A program made the position numbers and the translations under genes. Source: Geobacter sp. (GTDB lineage Bacteria > Desulfobacterota > Desulfuromonadia > Geobacterales > Pseudopelobacteraceae). From it: a DNA stretch of 64,000 nt. The notes below the pieces were generated by a model. That model saw only the letters and a list, made by a program, of their open reading frames with translations. It was not told where the DNA came from and made no database searches. The DNA lies in assembly GCA_003574895.1 (NCBI GenBank), contig PJFB01000009.1, positions 62,001-126,000 of the forward strand, written 5' to 3'. Positions 37,487 through 45,415 of the stretch are shown piece by piece. Within the stretch, counting starts at the first letter, position 1. Each line of letters begins with the position of its first letter.

Positions 37487-38334
37487 GACACATCTTTCTC
37501 GATCAGATCAGCTAACATTTCAGCGCTCCATATTCTACTAGGGCGTTGTAAGCGTTTTATCACAACAGATTGGGTGGAGGCTGCAAAACGCATAAATTCA
37601 CCTCTGTCAAGCAAGACATCGGCAATATGACTATTATACAAACACTCACTCAATACCTTGAAACGCAATGTCCCCGAAATCTCAGCTATAGAAATATCAT
37701 CCTTGTTGTGAACTGACAGATAGTAAATAGTGCGCAATTGCCTGGGAACTGGGGAAGAATGCTGCGATATTGAAAAAATTTGTCGGTTATTGTCTGCAAA
37801 CGGAAGGCTCTTGGCATCAATATTTAACTTCTCAAGTGAGCGGGGCCAGAGCATACCATGTGGAGACATTTGATAAACAACAGGTTTGCCTTTATGATGT
37901 GTAACCATCGCTATATCATCGGCAAAAACTACCCAGTTTCGTTGGGATAAAGCAGCCAGTGTGGTTGATTTGCCTGCACCGGAGTTCCCAGCTAGCAACA
38001 CTGCCCCCCCATCATTTACGGCAATAGCTGCGTGCAAGGCCACCAAGCCTTTCTGGTAAAGAAGTGCCGCCAGCGGGGACATGCGTAAAAAATAAATCAC
38101 AGCTGCATTATCTACATCTGGTAAGGGATCGATCAGTATCCGGCGACCATCTTCGACTAGATATCGAGCAACATTTGGAACATTAAAAAGAAAGCGATTA
38201 GGAGCTGCCTGCCAGAGAACACCAGAGGAAGTGGCACCTTCAAGTGTCGGTGGGATACTCGATTGCATTAGGGAAACATCGCAGAGTAAATTTGAAGGCA
38301 AAGCAACAACATCATTAATATTAGCATCAAACAT
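37483..38334 (-). CDS. HPr-kinase-like protein 2 of the lasso cluster
   Basis: This 283-residue paralogue has H101 in VALHAAIAV, P-loop GNSGAGKSTT (116-125) and D139-D140 in VVFADDIAMV. The framework matches kinase 1 (WQ.xPN.FL, R.LVEDG.xI, YF...LA.LL.Q.GL), so the two arose by duplication, but overall identity appears low. Both keep the catalytic set. It follows the C gene after 28 bp. Base composition is more AT-rich than in housekeeping genes here. Confidence 0.85.
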   Translation of the reverse strand: MFDANINDVVALPSNLLCDVSLMQSSIPPTLEGATSSGVLWQAAPNRFLFNVPNVARYLVEDGRRILIDPLPDVDNAAVIYFLRMSPLAALLYQKGLVALHAAIAVNDGGAVLLAGNSGAGKSTTLAALSQRNWVVFADDIAMVTHHKGKPVVYQMSPHGMLWPRSLEKLNIDAKSLPFADNNRQIFSISQHSSPVPRQLRTIYYLSVHNKDDISIAEISGTLRFKVLSECLYNSHIADVLLDRGEFMRFAASTQSVVIKRLQRPSRIWSAEMLADLIEKDVS

Positions 38335-38362
38335 AAATGGGTCCCATCGCCATGTCGCTTCG

Positions 38363-40285
38363 TTATTGGTAAAACCAGTTCACAAATAAACCCACCATGA
38401 TGCCACGACATACCACTGCACGAGCTAATAAAGATGCTTCAGGAGTGTCTTGGGATTGAATTATCCGCCATGATTGTAACATGTGTGGTACATCCACATA
38501 TTCAGAAGCTGGGCCTAAAGATAACTCTTTTAAAGCCTTCTCAACATCGGGGGCGCACGCACGTAGACGTGGAACTATATCCGCTGATTGAACTCCAAAT
38601 CTACGGTTAAGGCGAACTTCATCTGGCAGTCTATCTTTCATTGCCTCACGAATTAGCCACCTGTCTATTCCAGTTTTGGGGTCAATAAATATATGATCTG
38701 GGATAGAAAAAGAGAATGTTAATACTCGCACATCCGCAGTTGGGTCGCGTATTTCCAAATCATATGCAGCACCCATTTCTGCATGTAAACAACCTGTCAT
38801 CGAACGACCCGGCTGAAGAATGCGGCGCTGGTCAAGTATAGTTAGTGGTGGCCGTTGGTTTGATGAACAGGTCATCTGTTCTAGGAGTTTTAAGCGTCGG
38901 GCAAAATTTATGTTTATCGCAGAATAACGTCTGATTATTCTTTGTTCAAAATAATTGTGCCAAAATGAGAGTACTATGGAGTTAGATTTAATTGTATGGA
39001 ATAAACTTTGCCTGGCATGATAAAATTTTAACAGAAACCATTTTTGCCAGCCCAAAATACTAAGCTGCACGTTAAGTGGCTGAGATGAAACAACACCGGT
39101 CCAAGACATTCCGGGATTCCCATTTTGTCCAGTCAATAATATTCTGTAGCCCATATCGTGAACCGCTTTTCTTAGTTCGGATAACCAAAAATAGTTTGCA
39201 GCACCAAAAATTGGTTCTTTGTGTATGTCTAATGCCGTTCTTATTGATTGAATAGGGCTGATTGCCTCAGCCTTAATTGTTATATGTCTTAAACTGTTGG
39301 CAAAAATGGAACATTTTTTAGCTAATAGGGTCTCGTCGCCAATTGCACCGTTAGAAGAGTGAACAAATTTTCTCGAATCATAGGCAGGTGCAGCAGTGAA
39401 AGCCACAACTTTGCGTTGCTCGCTGCGCAGTAGTTTTTCAGCAGTCACCGTAACCGCGCTTGAATCGAGCCCCGCACTTAATTGAACTGCAATATCGTTA
39501 TAATTCGATGTCGAATTAGTGGTGCTTCGAAGACGGCATCTCACTGCTTCGTCAAAGATACTGAGAAACGCTTCAACATAATCATTTCTTTTGCTTAAAT
39601 GAAGTTCAGGAGTCGATTTCAGATACCAATATTGATGGTTAATTAATTGAGAATTTGTTACAGAGAGTGTATGGCTTGGGGGTATCCTGTATATCTGCTC
39701 ATAAATGGTGCGTTCGCCGTGGTATGCTTGCCACCCAGTTAATATTTGGGAGAGATAAAGCTCATTTAGTTTTGGAGTTGATATGTTTTTTAATGATAAT
39801 ATGGCATCTTTTGATGATGCAAATGCAAATAAATTTTTATCCCGAAAATAATAAAGAGATGTATTGCCATGATGATCTCGCGCTAGAAATAACTTTTGTT
39901 CGTTCGGATGCCAAATAGCAAATGCCCAATCTCCCAAGATACGAGTTGCGCACTCTTGTCCCCATTGGAGATAGGCACGAAGTATAAATTCACTATCAGG
40001 AAATCGAACAACATCTGTTTCACTGATTTGAAGGAGATTTCCAAGTTCGGCTCTATTATCTACTCGACATATAGTTGTCAGTACAAAGTTGGAATTTGTA
40101 TCTTTATATTGCATAATTTTTTGGCGGGTCTTGTCATAAATAGTTTGGCCAAGACCAGCTACACCATCTTGCCATATTTTGCTGGCAGTATTTTTACAAC
40201 GAGGCATAGCGTTACACATGGTTTGCATGGCATGCGTTATGTCGAAATTTCCATTAAAATTAAAAACACCAAAAATACCGCTCAA
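38363..40285 (-). CDS. Lasso cyclase (C protein, asparagine-synthetase-like)
   Basis: This 640-residue asparagine-synthase B homologue forms the macrolactam by adenylating the Asp/Glu side chain. The ATP-pyrophosphatase loop LSAGLDSSAV is intact. The N-terminal glutaminase-like domain begins MSGIFGVFNF, so the catalytic Cys2 is replaced by Ser, as expected for a ring-closing enzyme that needs no ammonia. The start is a TTG at 40285 with GAGGT six bases upstream. The gene is clearly AT-rich. It lies just behind a stem-loop that separates it from the precursor gene. Confidence 0.92.
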   Translation of the reverse strand: MSGIFGVFNFNGNFDITHAMQTMCNAMPRCKNTASKIWQDGVAGLGQTIYDKTRQKIMQYKDTNSNFVLTTICRVDNRAELGNLLQISETDVVRFPDSEFILRAYLQWGQECATRILGDWAFAIWHPNEQKLFLARDHHGNTSLYYFRDKNLFAFASSKDAILSLKNISTPKLNELYLSQILTGWQAYHGERTIYEQIYRIPPSHTLSVTNSQLINHQYWYLKSTPELHLSKRNDYVEAFLSIFDEAVRCRLRSTTNSTSNYNDIAVQLSAGLDSSAVTVTAEKLLRSEQRKVVAFTAAPAYDSRKFVHSSNGAIGDETLLAKKCSIFANSLRHITIKAEAISPIQSIRTALDIHKEPIFGAANYFWLSELRKAVHDMGYRILLTGQNGNPGMSWTGVVSSQPLNVQLSILGWQKWFLLKFYHARQSLFHTIKSNSIVLSFWHNYFEQRIIRRYSAININFARRLKLLEQMTCSSNQRPPLTILDQRRILQPGRSMTGCLHAEMGAAYDLEIRDPTADVRVLTFSFSIPDHIFIDPKTGIDRWLIREAMKDRLPDEVRLNRRFGVQSADIVPRLRACAPDVEKALKELSLGPASEYVDVPHMLQSWRIIQSQDTPEASLLARAVVCRGIMVGLFVNWFYQ

Positions 40286-40300
40286 AATTACCTCAAGGTT

Positions 40301-40337
40301 TGGAAAAATAAAAAACCCCTATTAAAGTAAAGGGGTT
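40301..40337 (-). terminator. Attenuator-like terminator between precursor and cyclase genes
   Basis: In the minus direction a stem AACCCCT/AGGGGTT with a loop of about 10 nt is followed by a T-rich run (TTTTTTATTTTT). It ends about 16 bp before the cyclase start codon. Stem-loops at this position are known in lasso operons and let the precursor mRNA be made in excess over the enzymes. Confidence 0.85.
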
Positions 40338-40473
40338 AAATAATAATTGCAAATCAAGTACAAATGATTACATACGCTTACAATGCAATGGAGCGATCAC
40401 CTCGTGGTGAGTAGATCAATACTATGACTCTTCTTTGTCTCTAATATGCGAATATTTGGCTGCTAAACAGGTA

Positions 40474-40620
40474 TTATTTAGATCCTGCTGGTGTAGCCGA
40501 ATCAGTTGCAAGGCCTGATGTTGCTAAAGTTTTCTTGATATTAATTGATTTTAAAGACGGTGTTTGCCAAATTGGTTTAATTTTAACTTCAAAATTTAAC
40601 TCATTAGTATTGTTTGTCAT
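40474..40620 (-). CDS. Lasso peptide precursor (A)
   Basis: This 48-residue peptide starts at an ATG with an ideal AAAGGAG. The leader has the lasso recognition motif in variant form, W18-x-x-P21-x-L23 instead of YxxPxL, and Thr31 suits the conserved Thr at position -2. The predicted core is residues 33-48, beginning Ala-Thr-Ser-Gly; Ala1 and Asp8 (D40) would form an 8-residue macrolactam ring, leaving a tail ending Gly-Ser-Lys. The core has six Ser/Thr residues, possible targets for the neighbouring kinases and sulfotransferase. Core limits are inferred. Confidence 0.85.
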   Translation of the reverse strand: MTNNTNELNFEVKIKPIWQTPSLKSINIKKTLATSGLATDSATPAGSK

Positions 40621-40651
40621 ATAAACTCCTTTCAAACAAAATTTAGTGTAA

Positions 40652-40680
40652 ATATTACCATGGTTTGCTGCTATTTTCAA
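40652..40680 (-). promoter_or_regulatory. Sigma70-type promoter of the lasso precursor
   Basis: Read on the minus strand, TTGAAA (40680-40675) is followed after exactly 17 bp by TAATAT (40657-40652). It predicts a leader RNA of about 25 nt before the precursor ATG. It is the only clear promoter of the cluster. Confidence 0.75.
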
Positions 40681-40683
40681 GTT

Positions 40684-40718
40684 ATTCTCGAGGTCGGTCT
40701 GCTGCCGACCTCGAGAAT
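40684..40718. terminator. 14-bp perfect inverted repeat between oxidase and precursor genes
   Basis: ATTCTCGAGGTCGG and its exact complement flank a 7-nt loop. It begins 15 bp past the multicopper oxidase stop and abuts the -35 box of the precursor promoter. It has no T run, so it may end the oxidase transcript imperfectly or act as an operator. Confidence 0.6.
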
Positions 40719-40733
40719 TCTGATTTCATTACT

Positions 40734-43700
40734 CTACTTGATAATTGTATCAGTTGAGACCGCTGTTGAAAATAGCACCGACCTTAATGCGCCTGTACTG
40801 CAATTTTGTGTGTATAGCGTGTGAGTTGATGGGCGCCATATTGAAGGACGTGTTTTGTGGTCGCCGCAATAATCACCCGGCACTGGAATATCACCCGCTG
40901 CAGGGGCAATTAGAGCCGCGATAGTAGTTACGGAGTTTGTTAGATTATTGCTGCTGAAAATTACGCCCCATGTACCATTTGTATGATAGACAGCTCTATC
41001 AGACTGGCCATCACCATCATAATCACCAGGTACTGGTGTGTCAGTCGAGGTCCCAAAAGTAATGGTTGGTTCCAGTAAATTAGTACTACTGTTAAGTATA
41101 TACCAGTTGCCGCTCGTAGGCCTCCATACGGCTATGTCAACATTCCCATCACCAGTGTAATCAGAGGGCACCGGTATGTCCCCAGATCGTCCAAGTTTCT
41201 GCGTTCTAGTCGTACCATTGGAGCTGCTAATAATTTTCCATATACCTGTCGAAGGCGTGAAGACCGCCTTGTCGGTTTTTGCATCCCCATCGTAATCAGC
41301 AAAAACAGGAATATCTCCATTTGCCCCAAGTACTACATTAGGCTCTAGAGTGTTTGTTGAGCTATCAAGCACATACCAGATGCCAGAGGTAGGACGCCAC
41401 ACAGCTAGGTCTGATTTACTGTCCCCATCATAATCACCAGAAACCGGAATATCACCGAGTCTCCCAAGTTTTACTGCTGGTTTTACAGAATTGGTTGAGC
41501 TTAATAGGACGTACCAATTTCCCGTTGATGGTCGCCAAACAGCTAAATCTCTCATCCCGTCATTCTCAAAATCCAGATTGATTGGTGTTCGTAACGTCTG
41601 GACCCTCATGAAATCATTCTCTTCATGCCCCAGGATATGACAATGCCATACATATTCCTGGCCATAATTTGTCAACTTGTTGACCACGGATATGGCATTT
41701 CCATCTACTGGGTTGATAAGGGTTAGTGTTGCACCGATTGGCATGGTTGGGTCTACGGGACGAACGCTGTTGGGCAGTGCGAAGGGCAGCGTAGGGAGTG
41801 TAGGACGAAGAGCAATGATAACATCTTCCAGCGGTTTCATCTTGATGGTTTCTTTCCAGCCCAATTCATTGGGGTCTGGTGGCCTGATGGCACCATCCCA
41901 GCCCACCCGGTTGATTAACTGAGCATTGTACAAATGGACGTGGACCGGATGGGTGTCCACTCCGTTGTGGGTGATTTTCCAGATTTGGGTTTCATTGTTG
42001 TGAATAAATTCCGTTGTCGGGTCGAGGTAGCCCAGCGGGATCGTGGTCTGGATATTGTTGTTGGTGAACGGGAGTTCAACACCCAGGGTGGCGTTCATGC
42101 GCCCCCATGGATCCCATAACTCCTGGATAGCCTTAGATTTGAAAGTGATTGTTTTGGCCGCTGTTTCGCCAACCGGGGTGAAGGTCATGGTGTAATCCTG
42201 AATTTTGGCATAGTGGTCGGCTGTGGAGCCATATGCTTTTTCAGGAACGATCGGTTTCGGCTGGGTGGCGTCGAAGGCCTCTTTCAGGCCGGCATCCAGG
42301 GCTGCCAGTTTGACCGGGTCATCATACAGTGCAGTTGTTAGATTGGTGTTGGCGGTCGGCGTTGCCGCAACGCGGAACTGCATAATGGTGCGGGTGTTGG
42401 GGCCGTAACCGGGTTGCGTGGTCGGTGCTCCGCCCTGGTATGTCTGGTCCGGATCCCAGGTGTAGTAATCGTAGCGGGTATCAAAGGCAGGCATCGGTGT
42501 GGGGCAATCGTTGTAAAGTATGACTGTCTGGCCCGCGTACTTGGAAAAGTCGACGATGACATCGGCGCGTTCGGCAGCGGCCAGGAGCAGAGTCTTGTCC
42601 TGCACGTCAAGAACAACGATGTTACGACGGTTGTACACGTAGTTTACCGGCTGGTTGTCCAAAACCACGGATTTGGGCAGGAACCCGCCTTCGGTACCGA
42701 TTTGAACGAACTTCGGCCCAGCTAATGCCGGGTCAGGTACGCCGCCGTCCCTGCCGTCGGTTGGCCATGTGGTGGGGAAGCAGCCCGGCGGTGAGTTGAC
42801 GCCGTCGCAGGTGCAGGATGTTGTTAGGGTCGCGGTGCAGACCGGACGGGGGATCGCATCCACCATCTTCACTTCGGTGGAGGTATTGTTGGTGGCCGCC
42901 GAAGAGTAACCCAGAGGATCGGCTACGTACATCTGCAGATTGTACGGGCGATCATTGGATGCGTTCAGGATGCGGAAACGATATGGCTCGGGATTTACAT
43001 CCATGTATGGATAGGCAGCACCGTTGATAACCGGGGTATCCATGAATGCCTCCGGAGTACTGGACAGCTGCCACTGGTGCACCGGACCCGCTGCGGTCTG
43101 GTGAGCGGCGTCGATCAGGACAGGTGGCCAGAACCAGGGACCGTAGTCCCATCTTCCGAAGTTGTTGGCGCCGGACTGGTCCGGTGCATTCGGGTCCTGA
43201 TTGGTTTCATAGACATGGGGGAACCAGAGGTCTCCGTATGTGCCCCACTTGGGATTGGTCCAATAGGCGTCCTGGATCGCGATGTCCTGTGGCACAAAGG
43301 TCTTGTCCTGTAAAACCAGCGGAACACCCCATTTGTATACGCCGCCGCCATTGTTGGGGATGACCTTGAGGTTTGCGGTATTGAAGGTGGATAAGTTGGT
43401 GCCGTCAATCAGGTCGGTCTCAACCGGATCGGTCAGCAGGTAACCTGCTGCCTCGCCGACATACACGTCGAGCCGAGTCGTACCGTAAACGTGGTCATGG
43501 TAGAACATCAGGCGGTTGCTCTGTTGGTTGGTGTAATAATAAGTTGCCACACCATCAACAAGGCCTTGGGGATCTGGCATATCAGGTACGTTAACCTGGC
43601 TGACGCCGCGCTTAAATGGGGTGTTTTCACCAGCCGGTGCAATCCACTGGCGGGGAGTACCGTCACTGATCCAAGGAGTAGCTCCGCCATGGAGATGGAC

Positions 43701-44513
43701 TACGGCCCGGTTTTCTGTATACATTGCACAGGTGGTGTCCATGGCCGGGTCGCAGGGGGTGCCGTCTGCATGCTTCGGCCCCATTCCCGCCCCCATGTAG
43801 GTCTTGTCCACCGGGATGAAGAGGTCACCGGCGCCGTTGACACCAAGCTGGTTGACGAACTTGATGCGCACCGGACGGTTCATCTGGGCCAAAATCAGCG
43901 GCCCAAGGTAGTGTTCCGCTGCAGGGGAGATGGTCCCGCCCCAGGTGGGGTCATTGCCGCTGTTGAGCTGCACATAGGCGCGCATTAGTGTTGCCTTCGG
44001 CAGGTCGGGATGGAGTTTTTCAGTATAGTCTTTTACCGCAATCTCGTAATAGTCGGAACCGGGATATGTGGTCACGTCCGCGTCTGCGATCGGGATATAC
44101 TGATTGAGTTCGTTTTCGTTACATGTCCCCGTACCGTTGGAAGCGGTGCAACCGGGGGCGCCGAGTCCCGGCAGCCTGTGTATGAACTTCTGGAGCGGAG
44201 TTCCCGAGTTGCTGGAAGCGCTGCTGTAAGCAACGAATCCGGCAGTGGTGTAGTTGATGAATTCGGATGAGGTCTTGTACTTCCAGGTGCCTGCCGGGCT
44301 GTTGGCATAGAAGGTGCCGCCCTGGGGACCGGAATAGACCTGCGTTGCTCCTGGGGTTGAAGGTGGCCATGGAGTGCCTGTTCCAGTGAGAGTTCCTGGC
44401 GGGGCCATGGGGCCGACCGTGTTCACCATTGTTCCCGGACCAGCCTGGGCCATATTGAGGCCCGCCGCAACAACGGCAACTGTCAGTGACAAGAATAATA
44501 GTCGCCTGAACAT
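40734..44513 (-). CDS. Secreted multicopper oxidase with FG-GAP/VCBS-like repeats
   Basis: This 1259-residue protein starts at 44513 with an ideal AAAGGAGG and a signal peptide (MFRRLLFLSLTVAVVAAG plus NMAQA). Copper ligands appear in VHLHGGATPW (about residue 272), MFYHDHVYG, THPVHVHLYNAQ and VWHCHILGHEENDFM (about residue 950), the last holding the type 1 His-Cys-His-Met set. It resembles the OmpB/OmpC-like oxidases of Geobacter, linked there to metal oxide reduction. The last 270 residues are six repeats like those of FG-GAP proteins, which may bind surfaces or ligands. Start at 44582 is less likely. Confidence 0.88.
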   Translation of the reverse strand: MFRRLLFLSLTVAVVAAGLNMAQAGPGTMVNTVGPMAPPGTLTGTGTPWPPSTPGATQVYSGPQGGTFYANSPAGTWKYKTSSEFINYTTAGFVAYSSASSNSGTPLQKFIHRLPGLGAPGCTASNGTGTCNENELNQYIPIADADVTTYPGSDYYEIAVKDYTEKLHPDLPKATLMRAYVQLNSGNDPTWGGTISPAAEHYLGPLILAQMNRPVRIKFVNQLGVNGAGDLFIPVDKTYMGAGMGPKHADGTPCDPAMDTTCAMYTENRAVVHLHGGATPWISDGTPRQWIAPAGENTPFKRGVSQVNVPDMPDPQGLVDGVATYYYTNQQSNRLMFYHDHVYGTTRLDVYVGEAAGYLLTDPVETDLIDGTNLSTFNTANLKVIPNNGGGVYKWGVPLVLQDKTFVPQDIAIQDAYWTNPKWGTYGDLWFPHVYETNQDPNAPDQSGANNFGRWDYGPWFWPPVLIDAAHQTAAGPVHQWQLSSTPEAFMDTPVINGAAYPYMDVNPEPYRFRILNASNDRPYNLQMYVADPLGYSSAATNNTSTEVKMVDAIPRPVCTATLTTSCTCDGVNSPPGCFPTTWPTDGRDGGVPDPALAGPKFVQIGTEGGFLPKSVVLDNQPVNYVYNRRNIVVLDVQDKTLLLAAAERADVIVDFSKYAGQTVILYNDCPTPMPAFDTRYDYYTWDPDQTYQGGAPTTQPGYGPNTRTIMQFRVAATPTANTNLTTALYDDPVKLAALDAGLKEAFDATQPKPIVPEKAYGSTADHYAKIQDYTMTFTPVGETAAKTITFKSKAIQELWDPWGRMNATLGVELPFTNNNIQTTIPLGYLDPTTEFIHNNETQIWKITHNGVDTHPVHVHLYNAQLINRVGWDGAIRPPDPNELGWKETIKMKPLEDVIIALRPTLPTLPFALPNSVRPVDPTMPIGATLTLINPVDGNAISVVNKLTNYGQEYVWHCHILGHEENDFMRVQTLRTPINLDFENDGMRDLAVWRPSTGNWYVLLSSTNSVKPAVKLGRLGDIPVSGDYDGDSKSDLAVWRPTSGIWYVLDSSTNTLEPNVVLGANGDIPVFADYDGDAKTDKAVFTPSTGIWKIISSSNGTTRTQKLGRSGDIPVPSDYTGDGNVDIAVWRPTSGNWYILNSSTNLLEPTITFGTSTDTPVPGDYDGDGQSDRAVYHTNGTWGVIFSSNNLTNSVTTIAALIAPAAGDIPVPGDYCGDHKTRPSIWRPSTHTLYTQNCSTGALRSVLFSTAVSTDTIIK
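40740..41561 (-). repeat. Six tandem FG-GAP/VCBS-like repeats in the oxidase C terminus
   Basis: About 46-residue units, each with a D-x-AVWRP-(S/T)(S/T)G-x-WY start and a GDIPV-xx-DYDGD end, run to the C terminus. The DxDGD loops resemble calcium-binding loops of beta-propeller or FG-GAP repeats. The last two units are degenerate. Confidence 0.85.
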
Positions 44514-44654
44514 ATCCGTTCCTCCTTTCTTTTTTGCGTTATGCTTGCTCATTTGCATCCTCCTGTCTGTGTTGTCAAACATCTGGCCTATGTGACGTAG
44601 ATGGGGCGGAATAAGATAAATATCTGTTTGTAACTAGTCGGTTAGTCATGTCCT

Positions 44655-45347
44655 CTATTTTTTCGCGTCAGCGCTTTTAGGAGCGTGTTTTACATCCAGC
44701 AACTCAACCTCGAATACCAGGGTTGCGCCCGGCAGTACCACGTCCCCGGCTCCTGCTTCTCCATAGGCAAGCGACGAAGGGCAGACCAGTTTGGCCTTGC
44801 CTCCAGCCTTCATCATCTGCAAACCCTCGGTCCAGCATTTGATGACACCGTCCAAACGAAATTCGGTTGGCTGACCGCGCTTGTATGAACTGTCGAATTC
44901 TTTTCCATCAGGCAGTGTGCCGCGGTAGTTTACCCTAACTGTGTCAGTTGGCCCGGGGGCTTCTCCGTTGCCGTCTTTCAACGAGAGGAAGACCAGGCCG
45001 GAAGCGGTTTTTACGGCACCTTTTTCCTGAGCCTCTTTTTCGATGAACCCCTTGTTCATGGCGGCCATCTTGTCTCCCAATTCCTTGCGCCGCTGCTTGG
45101 CCAATTCCTGGACCTTGTGATTGTAGGCCCCTGGATCCACTTCCAGATGCTTGCCTGAGACTGCGTCTGTGAGGCCCTGCTTTACAATGTCCAACTCGGC
45201 GGGCGTCAGATTGAAAACCGCAAGTGAGCGGGATACGATCAGGCCGATCGAATAAAGAACTTTTTGATCCTCGGTCAGCGGCGCCTCGGCTGCGAATGAT
45301 CTGGTGGCGAGAAGTGTTAACAGGGCAATAAAAATCAGTTTGCGCAT
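44655..45347 (-). CDS. FKBP-type peptidyl-prolyl isomerase, Mip/FkpA-like
   Basis: This 230-residue secreted isomerase has a signal peptide (MRKLIFIALLTLLATRSFA), a helical dimerisation region rich in lysine and glutamate and a C-terminal FKBP domain with VRVNYRGTLPDGKEFDSS and AKLVCPSSLAYGEAGAGD. It assists folding of periplasmic or outer-membrane proteins. Lying between the oxidase and the cytochrome genes it may help fold them, but it could also serve general needs. Confidence 0.92.
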   Translation of the reverse strand: MRKLIFIALLTLLATRSFAAEAPLTEDQKVLYSIGLIVSRSLAVFNLTPAELDIVKQGLTDAVSGKHLEVDPGAYNHKVQELAKQRRKELGDKMAAMNKGFIEKEAQEKGAVKTASGLVFLSLKDGNGEAPGPTDTVRVNYRGTLPDGKEFDSSYKRGQPTEFRLDGVIKCWTEGLQMMKAGGKAKLVCPSSLAYGEAGAGDVVLPGATLVFEVELLDVKHAPKSADAKK

Positions 45348-45415
45348 TTATCTTTCCTTTGCATGTAGAGTGGTCCGGATGGATTTTGATTGATCGTGTC
45401 CCGATCCGGAGAAAG

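Noticed and set aside
40340-40473. Possible second precursor gene between the precursor and the attenuator
   Set aside because: Only frames of about 13 codons occur, with no leader motif or ribosome binding site; a short TCACC/GGTGA hairpin near 40400 is all I see.
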